Below, piece by piece: positions 1-10,311 of a stretch of 64,000 nucleotides of DNA. The notes beneath the pieces were generated by a model, which did not search any database, was not told the DNA's origin, and saw nothing but the letters and a program-made list of their open reading frames with translations. The number at the start of each line of letters is the position of its first letter. The first letter of the stretch is position 1. The position numbers were made by a program, and so were the translations under genes. The stretch is from Scilla litardierei. Its lineage: Eukaryota > Streptophyta > Magnoliopsida > Asparagales > Asparagaceae. Location: contig CM061140.1 of the NCBI GenBank assembly GCA_030789695.1, positions 80,042,422 through 80,106,421 on the forward strand, written 5' to 3'.

Positions 1-1077
1 GAGCTAGGATATTAATAACGGGGGAAATGCCAAATACTAGAGTCGCTAAGGGGAGATTCACCAACGATTTTAAAATAGAGAATTAATGTTCAAGATATGT
101 GGAGAAAGAAATAAATATGTCTCTCAGTTCACTCTATAAGACGTGCATAACAACTTCAGCAGGGTAATCTAATCTACTCAGTTTCGATCACAAAAAAGCA
201 AAACTAATCCAGATTTATCATAGCTAACATCATTCAATCATCCTGAAGTAAAGTGTACAAATCATGCAAATAGAAGTGATATAGGAAAAGAAAACGGTAC
301 TCCAGATATAAGCATCCAATGCGTGAATCTTGGTGTGTTTTCTGCGATAGCATACATATGAATATTCAGACTCAGCTAATAATAAAATTTCATCCATTTT
401 CATGCGGAAAAAGTGTAGGTTACTATCTCTAAATGCAAAGCAAATCACAGCATATGATATCAGAAATAAAATCTAAGACATGACAAATATAGCATGCATA
501 TAGAGAAAGCTAACTCCACGTCATCATCATCACAGAAAAATCATCTCTAGCATGAGATGAAAGAAGTAAAAGATAAAAAAGGGAAAATAAAACTAATTAC
601 AATGCAGCACACAAAGAAAATAAGGAAAACGTGATGCATGGTAAAAAAGAAAAAGTGATGAAAATGAATGCAAAGCGGAAAATGGCGTGAAAAAACTAAA
701 AATAAAGGTGGTAAATCGAAAAGAACGTGAGAACTCACTCCCCCAAGCTAAAGTGCACAGTGTCCTCAATATGCGAAGTGTGGCACACCGAGAGACGTGT
801 AATGTGAGGGGAAGGTGAGGATGCATGCATGATGAAAAAGAAATAAAAAGATCGAAATGAAAAATATGATGCAGACATGATGTATGCAGATATAGGAGTG
901 AATCAGATATAAGAGTGTGACACCAAAAATCTCTCCCTCTCTCCCAAAAAATGATATAGACAGATATGAACAAAATGTGGACCCAAAAACGGTGAGGGGA
1001 GGGGGGGTCAAAAATCATCAGGACCAAGCAGAGACGGGCAGCATGACGGCAAAAAAGATCAATGGCATCAAGGGTGC
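1..1077 (-). other. 3' non-coding tail of element A
   Basis: No gene is visible here. Athila-type elements carry a long non-coding stretch between the envelope-like ORF and the 3' LTR. A purine tract, AGCTTGGGGGA on the minus strand at 739-749, resembles the polypurine-like tracts that recur in the tail of element C. No LTR end is seen, so the 3' LTR should lie to the left of base 1. Confidence 0.6.
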
Positions 1078-3216
1078 CTAAGAGGGTGGTGTTGTGCCGT
1101 CTCCGTCCTGAGGCGGAGGTGGTGGTGGTGGTGGCTGGGGAATAGTCTGCTGTGTGGGTGTGGGTGTGGGTGTGGAAGCAGGCTGGGTGTGTGTAGGAGT
1201 GGGGGTGGGTACCTGCTGGGTGGGTGTGGGTACGCGAGGAAGCCGATCGAGAATCTGAGTGAGGCAATAGTGAATGCCCGGAAGTAGGTCGAAGCGGCTG
1301 GCCATAGTGGTGACGGTGGCAGACATGGTCCTGAGGTCACCTCTGAGGCCACTCACCGCCCCCTCGAGAGCACGAATGCTCTGAAGTACAGTATCGGGGG
1401 GAGGTGGTGCAGAGGGACGCACCTGTCTGTGCTGTGCAGGACAGTGCTGGCGGACTCGGGTGGTGTAGTGGATGGGTTCAGCAGGCATGTGGAGGAAGGG
1501 TGCTGTGCTCACAAGTGGGGGCCTAGCCTCAGGGCGAGGCTGGGGCGCAGGCTGGTGTGAGGTGGAAGCAGCAGCAGCGGAAGTGGAGTATAAAAGTGGC
1601 GACGAGGCTGCCAGAGAGGTCAGTGACACAGACGTGGGAACAGACGTCACGACACTCTCAGAAAGTACGGCTGCGGTGGAGACAGGAGTGACAACCGTTG
1701 GGGAGGCAGTATGGGGTCCTAAAGGCGAAATCCCAGCGGAGATCATACAGACCATGGTCTCCACGACGGCAGCGAAAGAGGGCTCTCCGCTCTCAACCAA
1801 AGTAGGTGGGCGCTCGGGTAGTGCAAAGCAAAGGGGCTCAACGGACAGAGGGCCAGCTGTGGTGGGAGTGGTGGTGGGCGTGGAGGTAGTGGAGGTGGTC
1901 TCAGCGAGTGTACTCCCGACACCGGTAGAAGTGTGGACAGAGGTGTCGGGAGCAGCAGAAATATCATGCTGCTGAGGGGCCACGGGGTCAACGGGTGCAG
2001 CGTGTGCAGCGTGGGCCTGCTCGGCCTCCTCGGCCTCAAGCACGTAGGCGGCGGGGATCAGGAGATCCATCGCCGAAAGCCAGTCCACCTGTACTGGTGC
2101 TATCTGTGTCCGAGCTGGGCTCGGAAGGATCATGTAATCAGCACCATAGGGACCGTGCAACCAAACCCAGTGCCGCTGGCCGTGCGGACGAAGCATCTTC
2201 ATCCGGGCCATGACGTCTATGGACAGTGAAGTGGGGCCCGGTGCTCGTCGCAGGTCAGCCGGAAGGTCCTCGCCGGTCATCAGGGTGAGCAGGGTGATCA
2301 GACCGCCGCAACATATCGGTGAGCGAGCGCCCACCGATACGATGATGCGGTCCAAAAACCAGCTCGCGATATCAATCACGACGGTGGGGACCAAATCATC
2401 ACTATCCCTAGCTAGAGCTCTGGGGCGCGTCATCGCATAGAGCATATAAAGCTCCGGCGTGGACATCGTCCCAGGCTCATACCTCGCCAAAAAGGTAGTC
2501 GCCATAAGGCGCTGAGCTATGCGGAGGCAGGGGTGGACGATGGCCGAGGCCTTGGCCCTACTAGGGTCAAAGGCAGCGGGTAAACCCGTGATCCGGGCCC
2601 AGAAAGCGTGGGAATCGAAGGAAGGTGGGGGAATGTGAGTGGGTGCGTAACCACGTTCGGCCCCGGGGACATCGGGCCACGAAAAGAATGCTCTCATCAT
2701 ACCGAGAGTGACCTGGCACTCTCGGTCCATAAACCTAAACGAGCATCCCTCGTCGGTCCAGGCAATAGAACTAAGCACCTCAAGTGTCGGACGGACGAAG
2801 GTGTCCACCGACACTTGGAAAAAATCTCGCCAGCCCACGTTGTCATACAACATGAGCATCCCCTCAAGTACCCCCAGGCGTCCTAGGTCTGCAAGGTGTG
2901 CGAACCTGGAGGGTACAATCGAGCACTGGGAAATGCGCTCAAAAACAACGCGGTGTGCATCGTCCTGGAACGTAATCCCCAGCGGCCCGACAAGTGGAGC
3001 CGGTGGCGGTAGTGGGTCGGCAGGGAGTGGCTGAGTGGGGTGAACGGGCTCTGCAGGCTGTGCGGGGTGTGCGGGGTCTGCAGGCTGTGCGGGGTGAACG
3101 GGGTATGGTGGTGTAGGCAGAGGAGAGTCCTCCACCTCGTGGGAGGGGCCTGGCTCATCCGGCTGCTTCCGCTTGGCAGAAGCTCTCCTCGACAGCGGCC
3201 GTGTCCGGGGCGGCAT
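1078..3216 (-). CDS. Envelope-like (Athila ORF-type) protein of element A
   Basis: This is an uninterrupted 712-residue ORF in the position where Athila elements carry their envelope-like ORF. The ATG at 3216 gives MPPRTRPLSRRASAKRKQP, a basic, nuclear-signal-like start. A Pro/Ala-rich repeat follows to about residue 75. A folded core at about 80-370 (containing FFQVSVDTFVRPTLEV and FMDRECQVTLGMMRAFFSWP) resembles Athila ORF-1 proteins. A Thr/Ser/Pro-rich linker is followed by a likely coiled coil near residues 615-650 and a Pro/Thr/Gln-rich tail. I see no signal peptide and no membrane segment, so an envelope role is doubtful. It is intact while the pol of the same element is broken. The function is unknown; a nuclear DNA-binding or regulatory role is my inference. 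Confidence 0.75.
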   Translation of the reverse strand: MPPRTRPLSRRASAKRKQPDEPGPSHEVEDSPLPTPPYPVHPAQPADPAHPAQPAEPVHPTQPLPADPLPPPAPLVGPLGITFQDDAHRVVFERISQCSIVPSRFAHLADLGRLGVLEGMLMLYDNVGWRDFFQVSVDTFVRPTLEVLSSIAWTDEGCSFRFMDRECQVTLGMMRAFFSWPDVPGAERGYAPTHIPPPSFDSHAFWARITGLPAAFDPSRAKASAIVHPCLRIAQRLMATTFLARYEPGTMSTPELYMLYAMTRPRALARDSDDLVPTVVIDIASWFLDRIIVSVGARSPICCGGLITLLTLMTGEDLPADLRRAPGPTSLSIDVMARMKMLRPHGQRHWVWLHGPYGADYMILPSPARTQIAPVQVDWLSAMDLLIPAAYVLEAEEAEQAHAAHAAPVDPVAPQQHDISAAPDTSVHTSTGVGSTLAETTSTTSTPTTTPTTAGPLSVEPLCFALPERPPTLVESGEPSFAAVVETMVCMISAGISPLGPHTASPTVVTPVSTAAVLSESVVTSVPTSVSLTSLAASSPLLYSTSAAAASTSHQPAPQPRPEARPPLVSTAPFLHMPAEPIHYTTRVRQHCPAQHRQVRPSAPPPPDTVLQSIRALEGAVSGLRGDLRTMSATVTTMASRFDLLPGIHYCLTQILDRLPRVPTPTQQVPTPTPTHTQPASTPTPTPTQQTIPQPPPPPPPPQDGDGTTPPS

Positions 3217-3773
3217 GTGGGCCCCGGGTGCTCACCAAAAGTAGTAAAAATACGGCGTGCAAAAATAAATGGAACGAGTATACCGTGACACGCCGCGAGA
3301 GCAAAAAAGTGGATGCGTGCGAAGACGACGCCTCCACGAAGCCAAAAACGCTCCCCGGAAGCTCCCCTAGGCTCCCCTAAGCTCCCCAATATACCCTGCA
3401 CATCAAACGAAGATATCAGTGAGTAATATTAAAAATGTATGGGGGGTTAGGGGTATAATAGATAGATAATGAAGTTAATTTGAATTTGGGGCTCGATTAG
3501 TGCGCGGATCGTCAAAAAATACAAGAAATAGGAGGAAATAGGCGTTTTTGGGGTTACCGGAGCTCGGCCGGAGGCGAGATCACCGGCGGCGACTCGGGCG
3601 GTGCGGAGGGGGAGTCGACCGGCGATGGTCGGCCGAGCGCGGTGGTGGCGAGCGCGGTCGGGCGAGTGGCAGCGAGGGTTGGGGGCTGATCGGGCTCGGG
3701 CTCGGGCGTGAAAACGAAAAAATGATGCTTCGAATTCCGCGTCGACCCGCTCCCCTTTATATAGGAAAAGTTA
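3217..3773 (-). promoter_or_regulatory. Putative promoter and leader of the A envelope-like ORF
   Basis: On the minus strand a good TATA box (TATATAAA, 3756-3763) lies about 20 bp after the nearest palindrome of the array. A GC- and pyrimidine-rich leader follows. It contains a possible 162-bp intron, with donor CCG/GTAACC at 3557 and acceptor TGTGCAG ending at 3396. The ATG is at 3216. The arrangement looks like a plant 5' UTR with its own promoter. Transcription and splicing are inferred, not shown. Confidence 0.45.
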
Positions 3774-4113
3774 CGACTCGGCCGAGTGAAAGTGTCACTC
3801 GGCCGAGTGATCGTAACGGAAATATTTTTGAAAATTCCTCCCCGCTTACGACTCGGCCGAGTGGCTTTGCCACCATCGGCCGAGTGGAAAAAGTCCATTC
3901 GGCTGAGTGGCACAAGCTACTCGGCAGTTGGTGCCCTAGGAGCGTATCAGTTTCACTCGGCCGAGTGAAGATATATACTCGGCCGAGTGGCAATTATACT
4001 GAAATCAAGAAAAGAAACAGAGAGTTGGGTACAGCAGACTTCCCTCGTTGGTGCGCCGCTCGGGCGGACGAACTTATGTGCTCGGCCGAGTGACTAGTAT
4101 ACTCGGCCGAGTG
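3774..4113. repeat. Palindrome array between pol and envelope-like ORF of A
   Basis: Repeated ACTCGGCCGAGTG palindromes and variants have centres at about 3781.5, 3802.5, 3856.5, 3879.5, 3902.5, 3924.5, 3960.5, 3982.5, 4063.5, 4085.5 and 4106.5. Within groups the spacing is 21-23 bp. The quartet 3856-3924 has spacing 23, 23, 22, identical to a quartet in the LTR of the same element (9734-9802). It lies directly upstream (minus sense) of a TATA box. Reading frames through it encode repeats such as LGRV and are artefacts. Confidence 0.9.
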
Positions 4114-4446
4114 AACCATGTTTTCTGCTGTTTGGCTCCGTTTGGGCTCTAATCTCTGTTTTTCTTCCTCCAGTCGATTTCATCCTTCTCCTAAGCTTCG
4201 AGCGCATTCCTGGAGCGCTCCTCGTTGCCTTGTTCATCCTCCTAATGAGAGGTATCTCTTTCTCCTCTCCTGTCAAGGAAAAAAATAGGACCCGTTATCA
4301 CGAATTTTTAAGGCAAACGACTCAAAACACTAATAATTTATAAAACGAAAATAAAGGAAAAAGTAAAAATAAAGCGATAACCGTCGGGTTGCCTCCCGAC
4401 AAGCGCTCGTTTAAGGTCTTGAGCTCGACCCCCTTGGATTTTCAAT
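4114..4446 (-). other. Non-coding pol to envelope spacer of A
   Basis: No gene is seen. Near 4380-4416 lies GGGTTGCCTCCCGACAAGCG, a sequence I associate with the region just after pol in Athila/Tat elements (from memory, not checked). The rest is AT-rich. Confidence 0.5.
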
Positions 4447-6943
4447 TTAATGCGGGATATTGGGTGCATATGAGATGCACCCGTCGAATTTATTGGGAAG
4501 AACGCTTAAATTTGGATGTTGTGACGGCGTGTTCTTCCTCGGTGCTCCTTCGCCTCGGGTAGTGTTGGGGGGAGACTCCCCCAAGCTAGTGCTTGCTCCG
4601 GTCCTCGGCTTCACCGGTGACACCGATTTTCGTATCGGTGGGGCTTTCTTTGGATTCTTCATCTTTGAGAGCTTGCAGAGCTCTCGTATTCTCGCGACAT
4701 CAGCGTCGCCTTCATCAATTTCCATGGAGGGGTCGAGGGAATGCTCCATCTTTTCTTCTTGGCCCAAGTCCGGCCCTTCCTCAAAATCTTCCTTGAATAG
4801 TGCGCCGATGGAATGGGGGATCACCTCCTCAATAACCTCGTCAAGGATGTATGAAAGATCATCCGGCCGTCCCTTAAGCAGATATATTCTATTGATTTCT
4901 CCCATTGGGACTCCCTCGGAATAATGCTTGAGCCTCTGACCATTTACTTTGAATGTGGCTCCGTCCTTGCTTTCCAACTCAAAAGCCCCTCTCGGTTGTA
5001 TGTGCTTGATGGTGAAAGGTCCGGACCAACGTGACCTCAACTTACCGGGAAATAGTCGGAGCCGGGAATTATATAGCAAGACCTTGTCTCCTACTTTGAA
5101 GTCTGTAACGGTTATGCGTGCATCGTGGAGAATCTTGGTCCTTTCTTTGTAAATTCTTGAGCTCTCGTAGGCATCTCTTCTTATCTCATCAAGCTCGTTG
5201 ATGTCCAAGAGTCGCCTCACCGCCGCACTCTTATAATCATAATTGAGGGTCTTGATGGCCCAATATGCGCGGTGTTCCAACTCTACCGGCAAGTGGCAAG
5301 CTTTCCCATAAACAAGTCAGAACGGTGTGGTGTCGATGGGAGTGCGAAAGGACGTGCGATATGCCCATAGAGCATCGTTTAACTTCATTGACCAATCCTT
5401 TCTAGATCGATCCACGGTCTTCTCAAGAATTTGCTTGATCTCTCTATTTGAGACCTCCACTTGGCCACTTGTCTGGGGGTGATACGCCATGCCAACTATA
5501 TGGTTTACCCCGTACTTCTTCAGCATGGCTTCAAACTTGTTTTCTATGAAATGGCTCCCCCGTCGCTTATCAAAGTATGAGGCACTCCGAAGCGTGGGAA
5601 GATATTCTGCTTGAAGAACTTAGAGACGAGCCTTGCATCATTGGTAGGGGTAGCGATTGCTTCCACCCATTTGGAGACATAGTCAACGGCCAATAGGATG
5701 TATTGTTACCATTGCTCGACGGAAATGGTCCCATGAAGTCCACTCCCCAACAATCAAAAAGCTCAATTTCTTGGATGGGCCTCATTGGCATCTCATTGCG
5801 TTTGGAAATATTCCCGGTCCGTTGGCATCTATCGCACCCCTTTACAAAGTCGTGGGTGTCTCTAAACATTGTTGGCCAGAAGAATACACTCTGCAAAATC
5901 TTAGCGGTTGTCTTAGAGGCGGCATGATGTCCCCCGCATGGCATACCGTGGAAATGCAAAATGATAGACGTTACCTCCTCCTTAGAAACATATCTCCGAA
6001 TAACACTGTCTTTGCATATCTTGAAGAGGTATGGATCTTCCCAAAAATAGCTACGGACCTCATGCAAAAATCTCCTCTTTTGTTGTGTGGGCATACCACA
6101 TGGTTTAATCCCGCAAGCCAAGTAGTTGACGAAGTCCGCATACCAAGGCACTTCTCCGGTCCTTACGGCGTATAGCCTCTCATCAACGAAGGTGTCGTCG
6201 ATAGGCAAACTCTCATCCTCCTTGTCGCGAATAAGCCTAGACAAATGATCCGCTACCACATTGTCCGTACCTTTCTTGTCTCTGATCTCCAGATCGAATT
6301 CTTGCAACAAGAGTATCCACCTAATTAACCGCGGTTTGGCCTCTTTCTTGTTTAGGAGATATTTCAATGCCGCATGGTCGGTGTGGACAATCACCTTGGA
6401 ACCAAGGAGATAGGAGCGAAACTTCTCGATGGAATAGATGACCGCTAGAAGCTCTTTCTCGGTAGTTGTATAGTTTTTCTGCGCGTCATCCAATGTCTTG
6501 CTCGTATAGAATATTGCATGAAGCTTCCTATCTTTCCTTTGTCCCAATACCGCCCCGATGGCTTGGTCGCTAGCATCACACATTAGCTCAAAGGGAAGGC
6601 TCCAATCCGGTGGTTGTATGATGGGTGCAGAAACTAGTGCTTCCTTCAAGGTATTGAAGGCTTGCAAGCATTCATCTGAAAAAATAAAAGGAGTATCTTT
6701 AGCAAGCAAGGATGTAAGAGGTCGGGCAATCAAGGCAAAATCCTTGATAAAGCGGTGGTAAAACCCCGCATGACCAAGAAAGCCTCTAATGCCCTTAACA
6801 TTAATAGGATGAGGGAGTTTCTCGATTACCTCAATCTTCGCCTTGTCTACCTCAATCCCTCTCGAGGAGACAAGGTGCCCAAGTACTATACCTTCGGTCA
6901 CCATGAAGTGACACGTCTCCCAATTTAGAGTTAGATTATTTTG
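4447..6943 (-). pseudogene. RNase H and integrase region of A pol
   Basis: This continues the RT frame after a TAA at 6944-6946. The RT connection ([20 protein letters not shown]) is followed by RNase H motifs [34 protein letters not shown] and [12 protein letters not shown]. The integrase zinc finger then gives [11 protein letters not shown] and CDRCQ, and the first catalytic aspartate is in [11 protein letters not shown] one-base frameshift near 5700 destroys the mid-core. The core resumes at [17 protein letters not shown], and a TGA (5317-5319, arginine codon expected) interrupts it again. The C-terminal part ends at 4447. The product would process and integrate element cDNA if intact. Confidence 0.85.
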
Positions 6944-8119
6944 TTAGCACCTTTTAAGAACTTTAGTGAGATTAGCCAAACAAGAATCAAACTCGCTTCC
7001 GTAAACCGAAAAATCATCCATAAAGACTTCCATAATATTTTCAATGTAATCGGAAAAAATGGATGTCATACATCTCTGAAAGGTTGCGGGAGCGTTACAA
7101 AGACCAAAGGGCATCCTACGGTAGGCATAGGTACCATAGGGACAAGTGAAAGTGGTTTTTTCTTGGTCATCTTCATGTAAAGGGATTTGGAAAAACCCCG
7201 AATACCCGTCCAAATAACAAAAGTACTTATGTTTAGCTAGGCGTTCAAGCATTTGATCAATGAAGGGCAACGGGTAATGGTCTTTCCGGGTGGCTTTATT
7301 CAATTTCCTATAGTCAATGCACATCCGCCATCCCGTGACAGTGCGTGTAGAAATGGGCTCTCCTTTGTCATTTTTTATAACTGGCATCCCCCCTTTCTTG
7401 GGGACGGTGTGGACGGGGCTAACCCACCTACTGTCAGAGATAGGATAAATAATACCGGCCTCGAGCAATTTTAGGATTTCCTTTTTAACCACCTCTTTCA
7501 TGTTCGGGTTTAACCGCCTTTGAGGCTCTATGGAGGTGGCGTCGGTATCCTCCAAATGGATCCTATGTGTGCAAAGCCTAGGGCTTATCCCTTTTAGATC
7601 GGAGATAGTGTAGCCAAGGACATCTTTGTGGCTCCTAAGAACGTCTAGGAGTCTCTCAAGTAGATCATGCGTGAGGTGGGAGTTAACTATCACCGGAAAA
7701 GTTAATTTATTACCCAAAAAGGCATACCTTAGATTCGGTGGTAATTGTTTAAGTTCTACCTCAAGAGGTGCCGTTCCTTCTACTTCATCAGCTCGCATGA
7801 GTTTGGCTTCTCCTTTGACATCCGAGTTTAGCTCATTTTCAGGCGGCGTGCTCTCATGTGAAGACTCAGACTCACTCCTTAGTGAGGACGATGCATCGAA
7901 ATAGACGCTCTCTGATTCTGTGCTAGCATCGTCAAAACCTTCACTCTGCTCCGGTTCGTTCCTGGAATCAAGAAACACATCAGACGATTCATAAAAGCAA
8001 GAGTGAGGGTCATAGAGTGTAACTCCCTGAACATTGGTTTGCTCGAAAGATTCTTCGGGAGTATAGTGCTCTTCGACACTTGTTCTACCGTCTTCGAAGT
8101 ATAACTTGTCGTCTATCAC
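6944..8119 (-). pseudogene. Reverse transcriptase region of A pol
   Basis: An acidic N-terminal stretch leads into LRYAFLGNKLTFPVIV, then the RT motifs GWRMCIDYRKLNKATRKDHY, a YLDGYSGF block and the catalytic box EVFMDDFSVYG (FMDD, intact). It ends at an in-frame TAA at 6944, after which the same frame continues. The first codon in frame after the upstream stop is GTG, so the true start was probably further 5', in the deleted gag-protease part. The sequence matches the Athila/Tat branch of Gypsy RTs. Confidence 0.85.
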
Positions 8120-8322
8120 ATCAACTCTGACATTCCCCCGATAGTCCCATCCGGGGAGACTTGATCCATCACAAAACTAGCAAACAATTGTTCATCGGGG
8201 TCCTTGTTATCGATAGCAAAAGCTCCGGTAGCGTGGACCTCATCGACAAGCTCCTTAAGGAGGTCTGTGAAGGAGTCATAATCTCCCTGACTGAGTTCCG
8301 TTGTCGACATTGCATCCTCCAT
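8116..8322 (-). pseudogene. Short ORF between primer site and RT of A (gag remnant?)
   Basis: A 68-codon ORF starts at the ATG at 8322 (MEDAMSTTELSQGDYDSF) and ends at a TGA at 8116-8118, overlapping the RT reading frame. It is the only coding sequence between the primer site and RT, where gag and protease (about 2 kb or more) are expected. It shows no zinc knuckle and no DSG/DTG protease motif. It may be the first codons of gag joined by deletion to the start of the RT region. I do not recognise it otherwise. Confidence 0.4.
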
Positions 8323-8464
8323 TCTACCTGTTAAGATCTTATGCAAAATACAGGGAGAATATGCAAATAGGGCTGCAAACAGAGTTAGAATAGGATATAG
8401 AAGAAAGTAAAGAAAGAAAGAAAAATAACCGGGTGGTCGATGCCGAACACCGTCAAAATGTAAT

Positions 8465-8481
8465 CCCCGGCAACGGTGCCA
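8465..8481 (-). promoter_or_regulatory. Primer binding site of A (tRNA-Asp)
   Basis: The plus strand reads CCCCGGCAACGGTGCCA, the 3' end of plant tRNA-Asp with one mismatch (T at 8477). On the minus strand it begins six bases after the LTR end at 8488. This fixes the orientation of A and places its 5' LTR on the right. Confidence 0.85.
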
Positions 8482-8532
8482 AAAACTTGATCGCGCCCGA
8501 GCGTACACCCTAAAGAGCGACCGTGTAGTTTT

Positions 8533-8548
8533 ACCGCAAGCGCACGGT
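8533..8548 (-). promoter_or_regulatory. Conserved LTR 3' box in A
   Basis: ACCGTGCGCTTGCGGT (minus strand) is an imperfect inverted repeat 45 bp from the 3' end of the LTR. The same 16 bases occur in the LTRs of B (27867-27882) and C (17901-17916), in element sense each time, followed or preceded by a conserved TTCGA(A/C)C segment. Confidence 0.7.
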
Positions 8549-8859
8549 GTAGCGGGGAGCGGGTATCGAACACAGGGAGGACGTATGACAGTGCCTTCTC
8601 CGAACAACCTGGCTATAGGGACAGAAAAGTAGGAATTTGCCTTTCGGCGATGTTGTCACAATCGTCAAATAATGTAAAGAGATATAAAATCAAATAAGAC
8701 GCCTAGGGAATAGGGAATCCCCGCTACTCACCGTATCTCGTCAATGTGATTCATTGGTATCACAATTGCTAGGGTAGAATTTCGGGTGAACTAGTTGCAA
8801 CTGAATGTAAAACATAGCTCACGCTCTCGCGCTGTTGCCGGTCTATAGCGAACCTAGGT

Positions 8860-9150
8860 TTAGGTCCAATCTCTTGTAAACCCTAGCCTAGGCAACCTAG
8901 CATTAGGATCAACATCATTGTTCAATCGCATCCCGAGCCCACTCTCGTGCAAACTCGGGCTACGACCTAGGTTGGGATAGTTCCTACCCATCCAATCTCT
9001 TGCAAACGGGTATCGGTATAGAATTACAACCGAGGATCCTAGTATCGCCCCAATCTCTTGCAAACCGATACTTCGGAAACTCAATTTCAACCCAATTCAG
9101 ATTTCTAGTGTTTCCTACCGAATTGGGATCCAATCTCTTGCAAATCCCAA
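8860..9150 (-). repeat. Family of five hairpins with constant loop in A LTR
   Basis: The plus-strand motif CCAATCTCTTGCAAA or a close variant occurs at 8866, about 8938, 8992, 9050 and 9130. Each copy is flanked by a different short inverted repeat: ATTGGGAT/ATCCCAAT, AGTATCG/CGATACT, TACCC/GGGTA, CCCGAG/CTCGGG, and a weaker AGGT/ACC(C)T. Loops are thus nearly constant while stems differ but remain complementary. All lie downstream of the TATA-like box, so they would be in the transcript. Confidence 0.7.
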
Positions 9151-9634
9151 TCGATATGAACACCTAGCTATCCGTAATATTTCGATCCCAAACTAACCCT
9201 AATAGCAATTCTAGCAATAGTTCTACCAAATCATCACAAATCGGAAATTGGGCTCGTAGGGTTCATCCCCACGCCCTAAGACGTTAAGACTACTCACAAA
9301 TCATATTGCTAATGAAAGAATAATCAATAGAAATAGCAATGGAATTCATAGCAATAATCAAAATAACAATAAAAATAGGATTTTTAATGAAGAGGGAGAC
9401 AAACCAATGTAGCTTTCCAAAAATCTAACAAAATAGCACTTTTTTCTCCGCTCCAATCACAAGAATAAAACTCTAAAAAGTATAATCTAAAAAGGCTGCC
9501 AAAAGCAAGGAAAAATCTCTCTAAACTAGGTTAGAATCTGGGGTTAAATACCCCCCAAAACTGTCCAAAAATTCGTGACCAAACTGCCCCTGCGTAGCTC
9601 AAAAATCGTGATTTCCGCTACAGGCAGCGCTGCT

Positions 9635-10017
9635 CACTCGGCCGAGTGACAAAAGTCGCTCGGCCGAGTGAGAGACCCTGAGAATTTCCAGTAAGTCCGG
9701 GGTCTTGGGGGTCTTCACTTCGGGCGTCACTCGGCCGAGTGAGTTGTCGTCACTCGGCCGATGGGCTTATCTTCACTCGGGCGGTCGGCAATTGTCACTC
9801 GGCCGAGTCCGGCTTCTGCTGCTCAGACTGACGAAAAACAGTAAGTTGGCTCTTTTTGAGGGGCGTTGTCTGAGCGCCACTCGGGCGGACGGGATACGTC
9901 ACTCGGCCGAGGCGGCTTCTGATGCTCGGCCGAGTGCACACTTGGAGCGTCTCCGATCTGACCGGCCGAGCGGGGTCTCGCTGGTCGGCCGAGTGACTCC
10001 TTCACTCGGCCGAGTGA
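9635..10017. repeat. Palindrome array in U3 of A LTR
   Basis: About twelve copies of CACTCGGCCGAGTG and variants have centres at 9641.5, 9663.5, 9734.5, 9757.5, 9780.5, 9802.5, 9884.5, 9906.5, 9929.5, 9965.5, 9988.5 and 10009.5. Spacing within groups is 21-23 bp. The array lies about 90 bp upstream (minus sense) of the TATA-like box at 9544-9550. Confidence 0.9.
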
Positions 10018-10311
10018 GACACTGAAAATGCCCATTCTGAGTGTTTTTGCCTCCTCGTCGCTCCTACGACGTTCTTTCTTCTTCCGCCCCTCTCCAATCT
10101 CAAAATACCCCTCAGGGAAGTCTTAGGTGACACTCCGGAGTAGGTGTATCTCGGAATCACTCCAAATCGCTCCAAATCTCCTGAAATACGACAAAAACAA
10201 CAAATCGTGAAAAGTATCGCAATATCGTCGATAAATCGTGAAAAACGTGATTTGAGCGATCTAAATGGCATGCAAACATGCGGAAAAAAGGTGTAAAATA
10301 TGGAGTGATCA

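Larger units (their letters stand above)
1..10311 (-). mobile_element. Element A: Athila-like Gypsy LTR retrotransposon, 3' end outside window
   Basis: Read on the minus strand the order is 5' LTR (10311-8488), tRNA-Asp primer site, a short gag-like remnant, RT, RNase H and integrase, a spacer with a palindrome array, a long envelope-like ORF and a 3' non-coding tail. This order, the primer site and the envelope-like ORF after pol are typical of Athila/Tat-type Ty3-Gypsy elements. The LTR runs TGATCACTCC to GGCGCGATCA. The element sits inside Copia element G, with right flank ACCAT. The matching left copy of the duplication and the 3' LTR lie beyond the window. Gag and protease are missing, so the copy is probably a non-autonomous deletion derivative. 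Confidence 0.85.
8488..10311 (-). repeat. 5' LTR of element A
   Basis: It spans 1824 bp and on the minus strand runs from TGATCACTCC to GGCGCGATCA, ending next to the tRNA-Asp primer site. On the minus strand it contains, in order, a U3 with the ACTCGGCCGAGTG array (10017-9635), a TATA-like TATTTAA at 9550-9544, a group of hairpins (9150-8860) and the box ACCGTGCGCTTGCGGT (8548-8533). The second LTR is outside the window, so LTR divergence cannot be measured. Confidence 0.85.

Noticed and set aside
593..1267. His/Thr-rich 224-codon minus-strand ORF in the tail of A
   Set aside because: Low complexity, overlaps the end of the envelope-like ORF in another frame, and has no domain.
3548..4093. 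ORFs on both strands with repeated LGRV or RPSE peptides
   Set aside because: These are translations of the ACTCGGCCGAGTG array in several frames; there is no independent support for coding.
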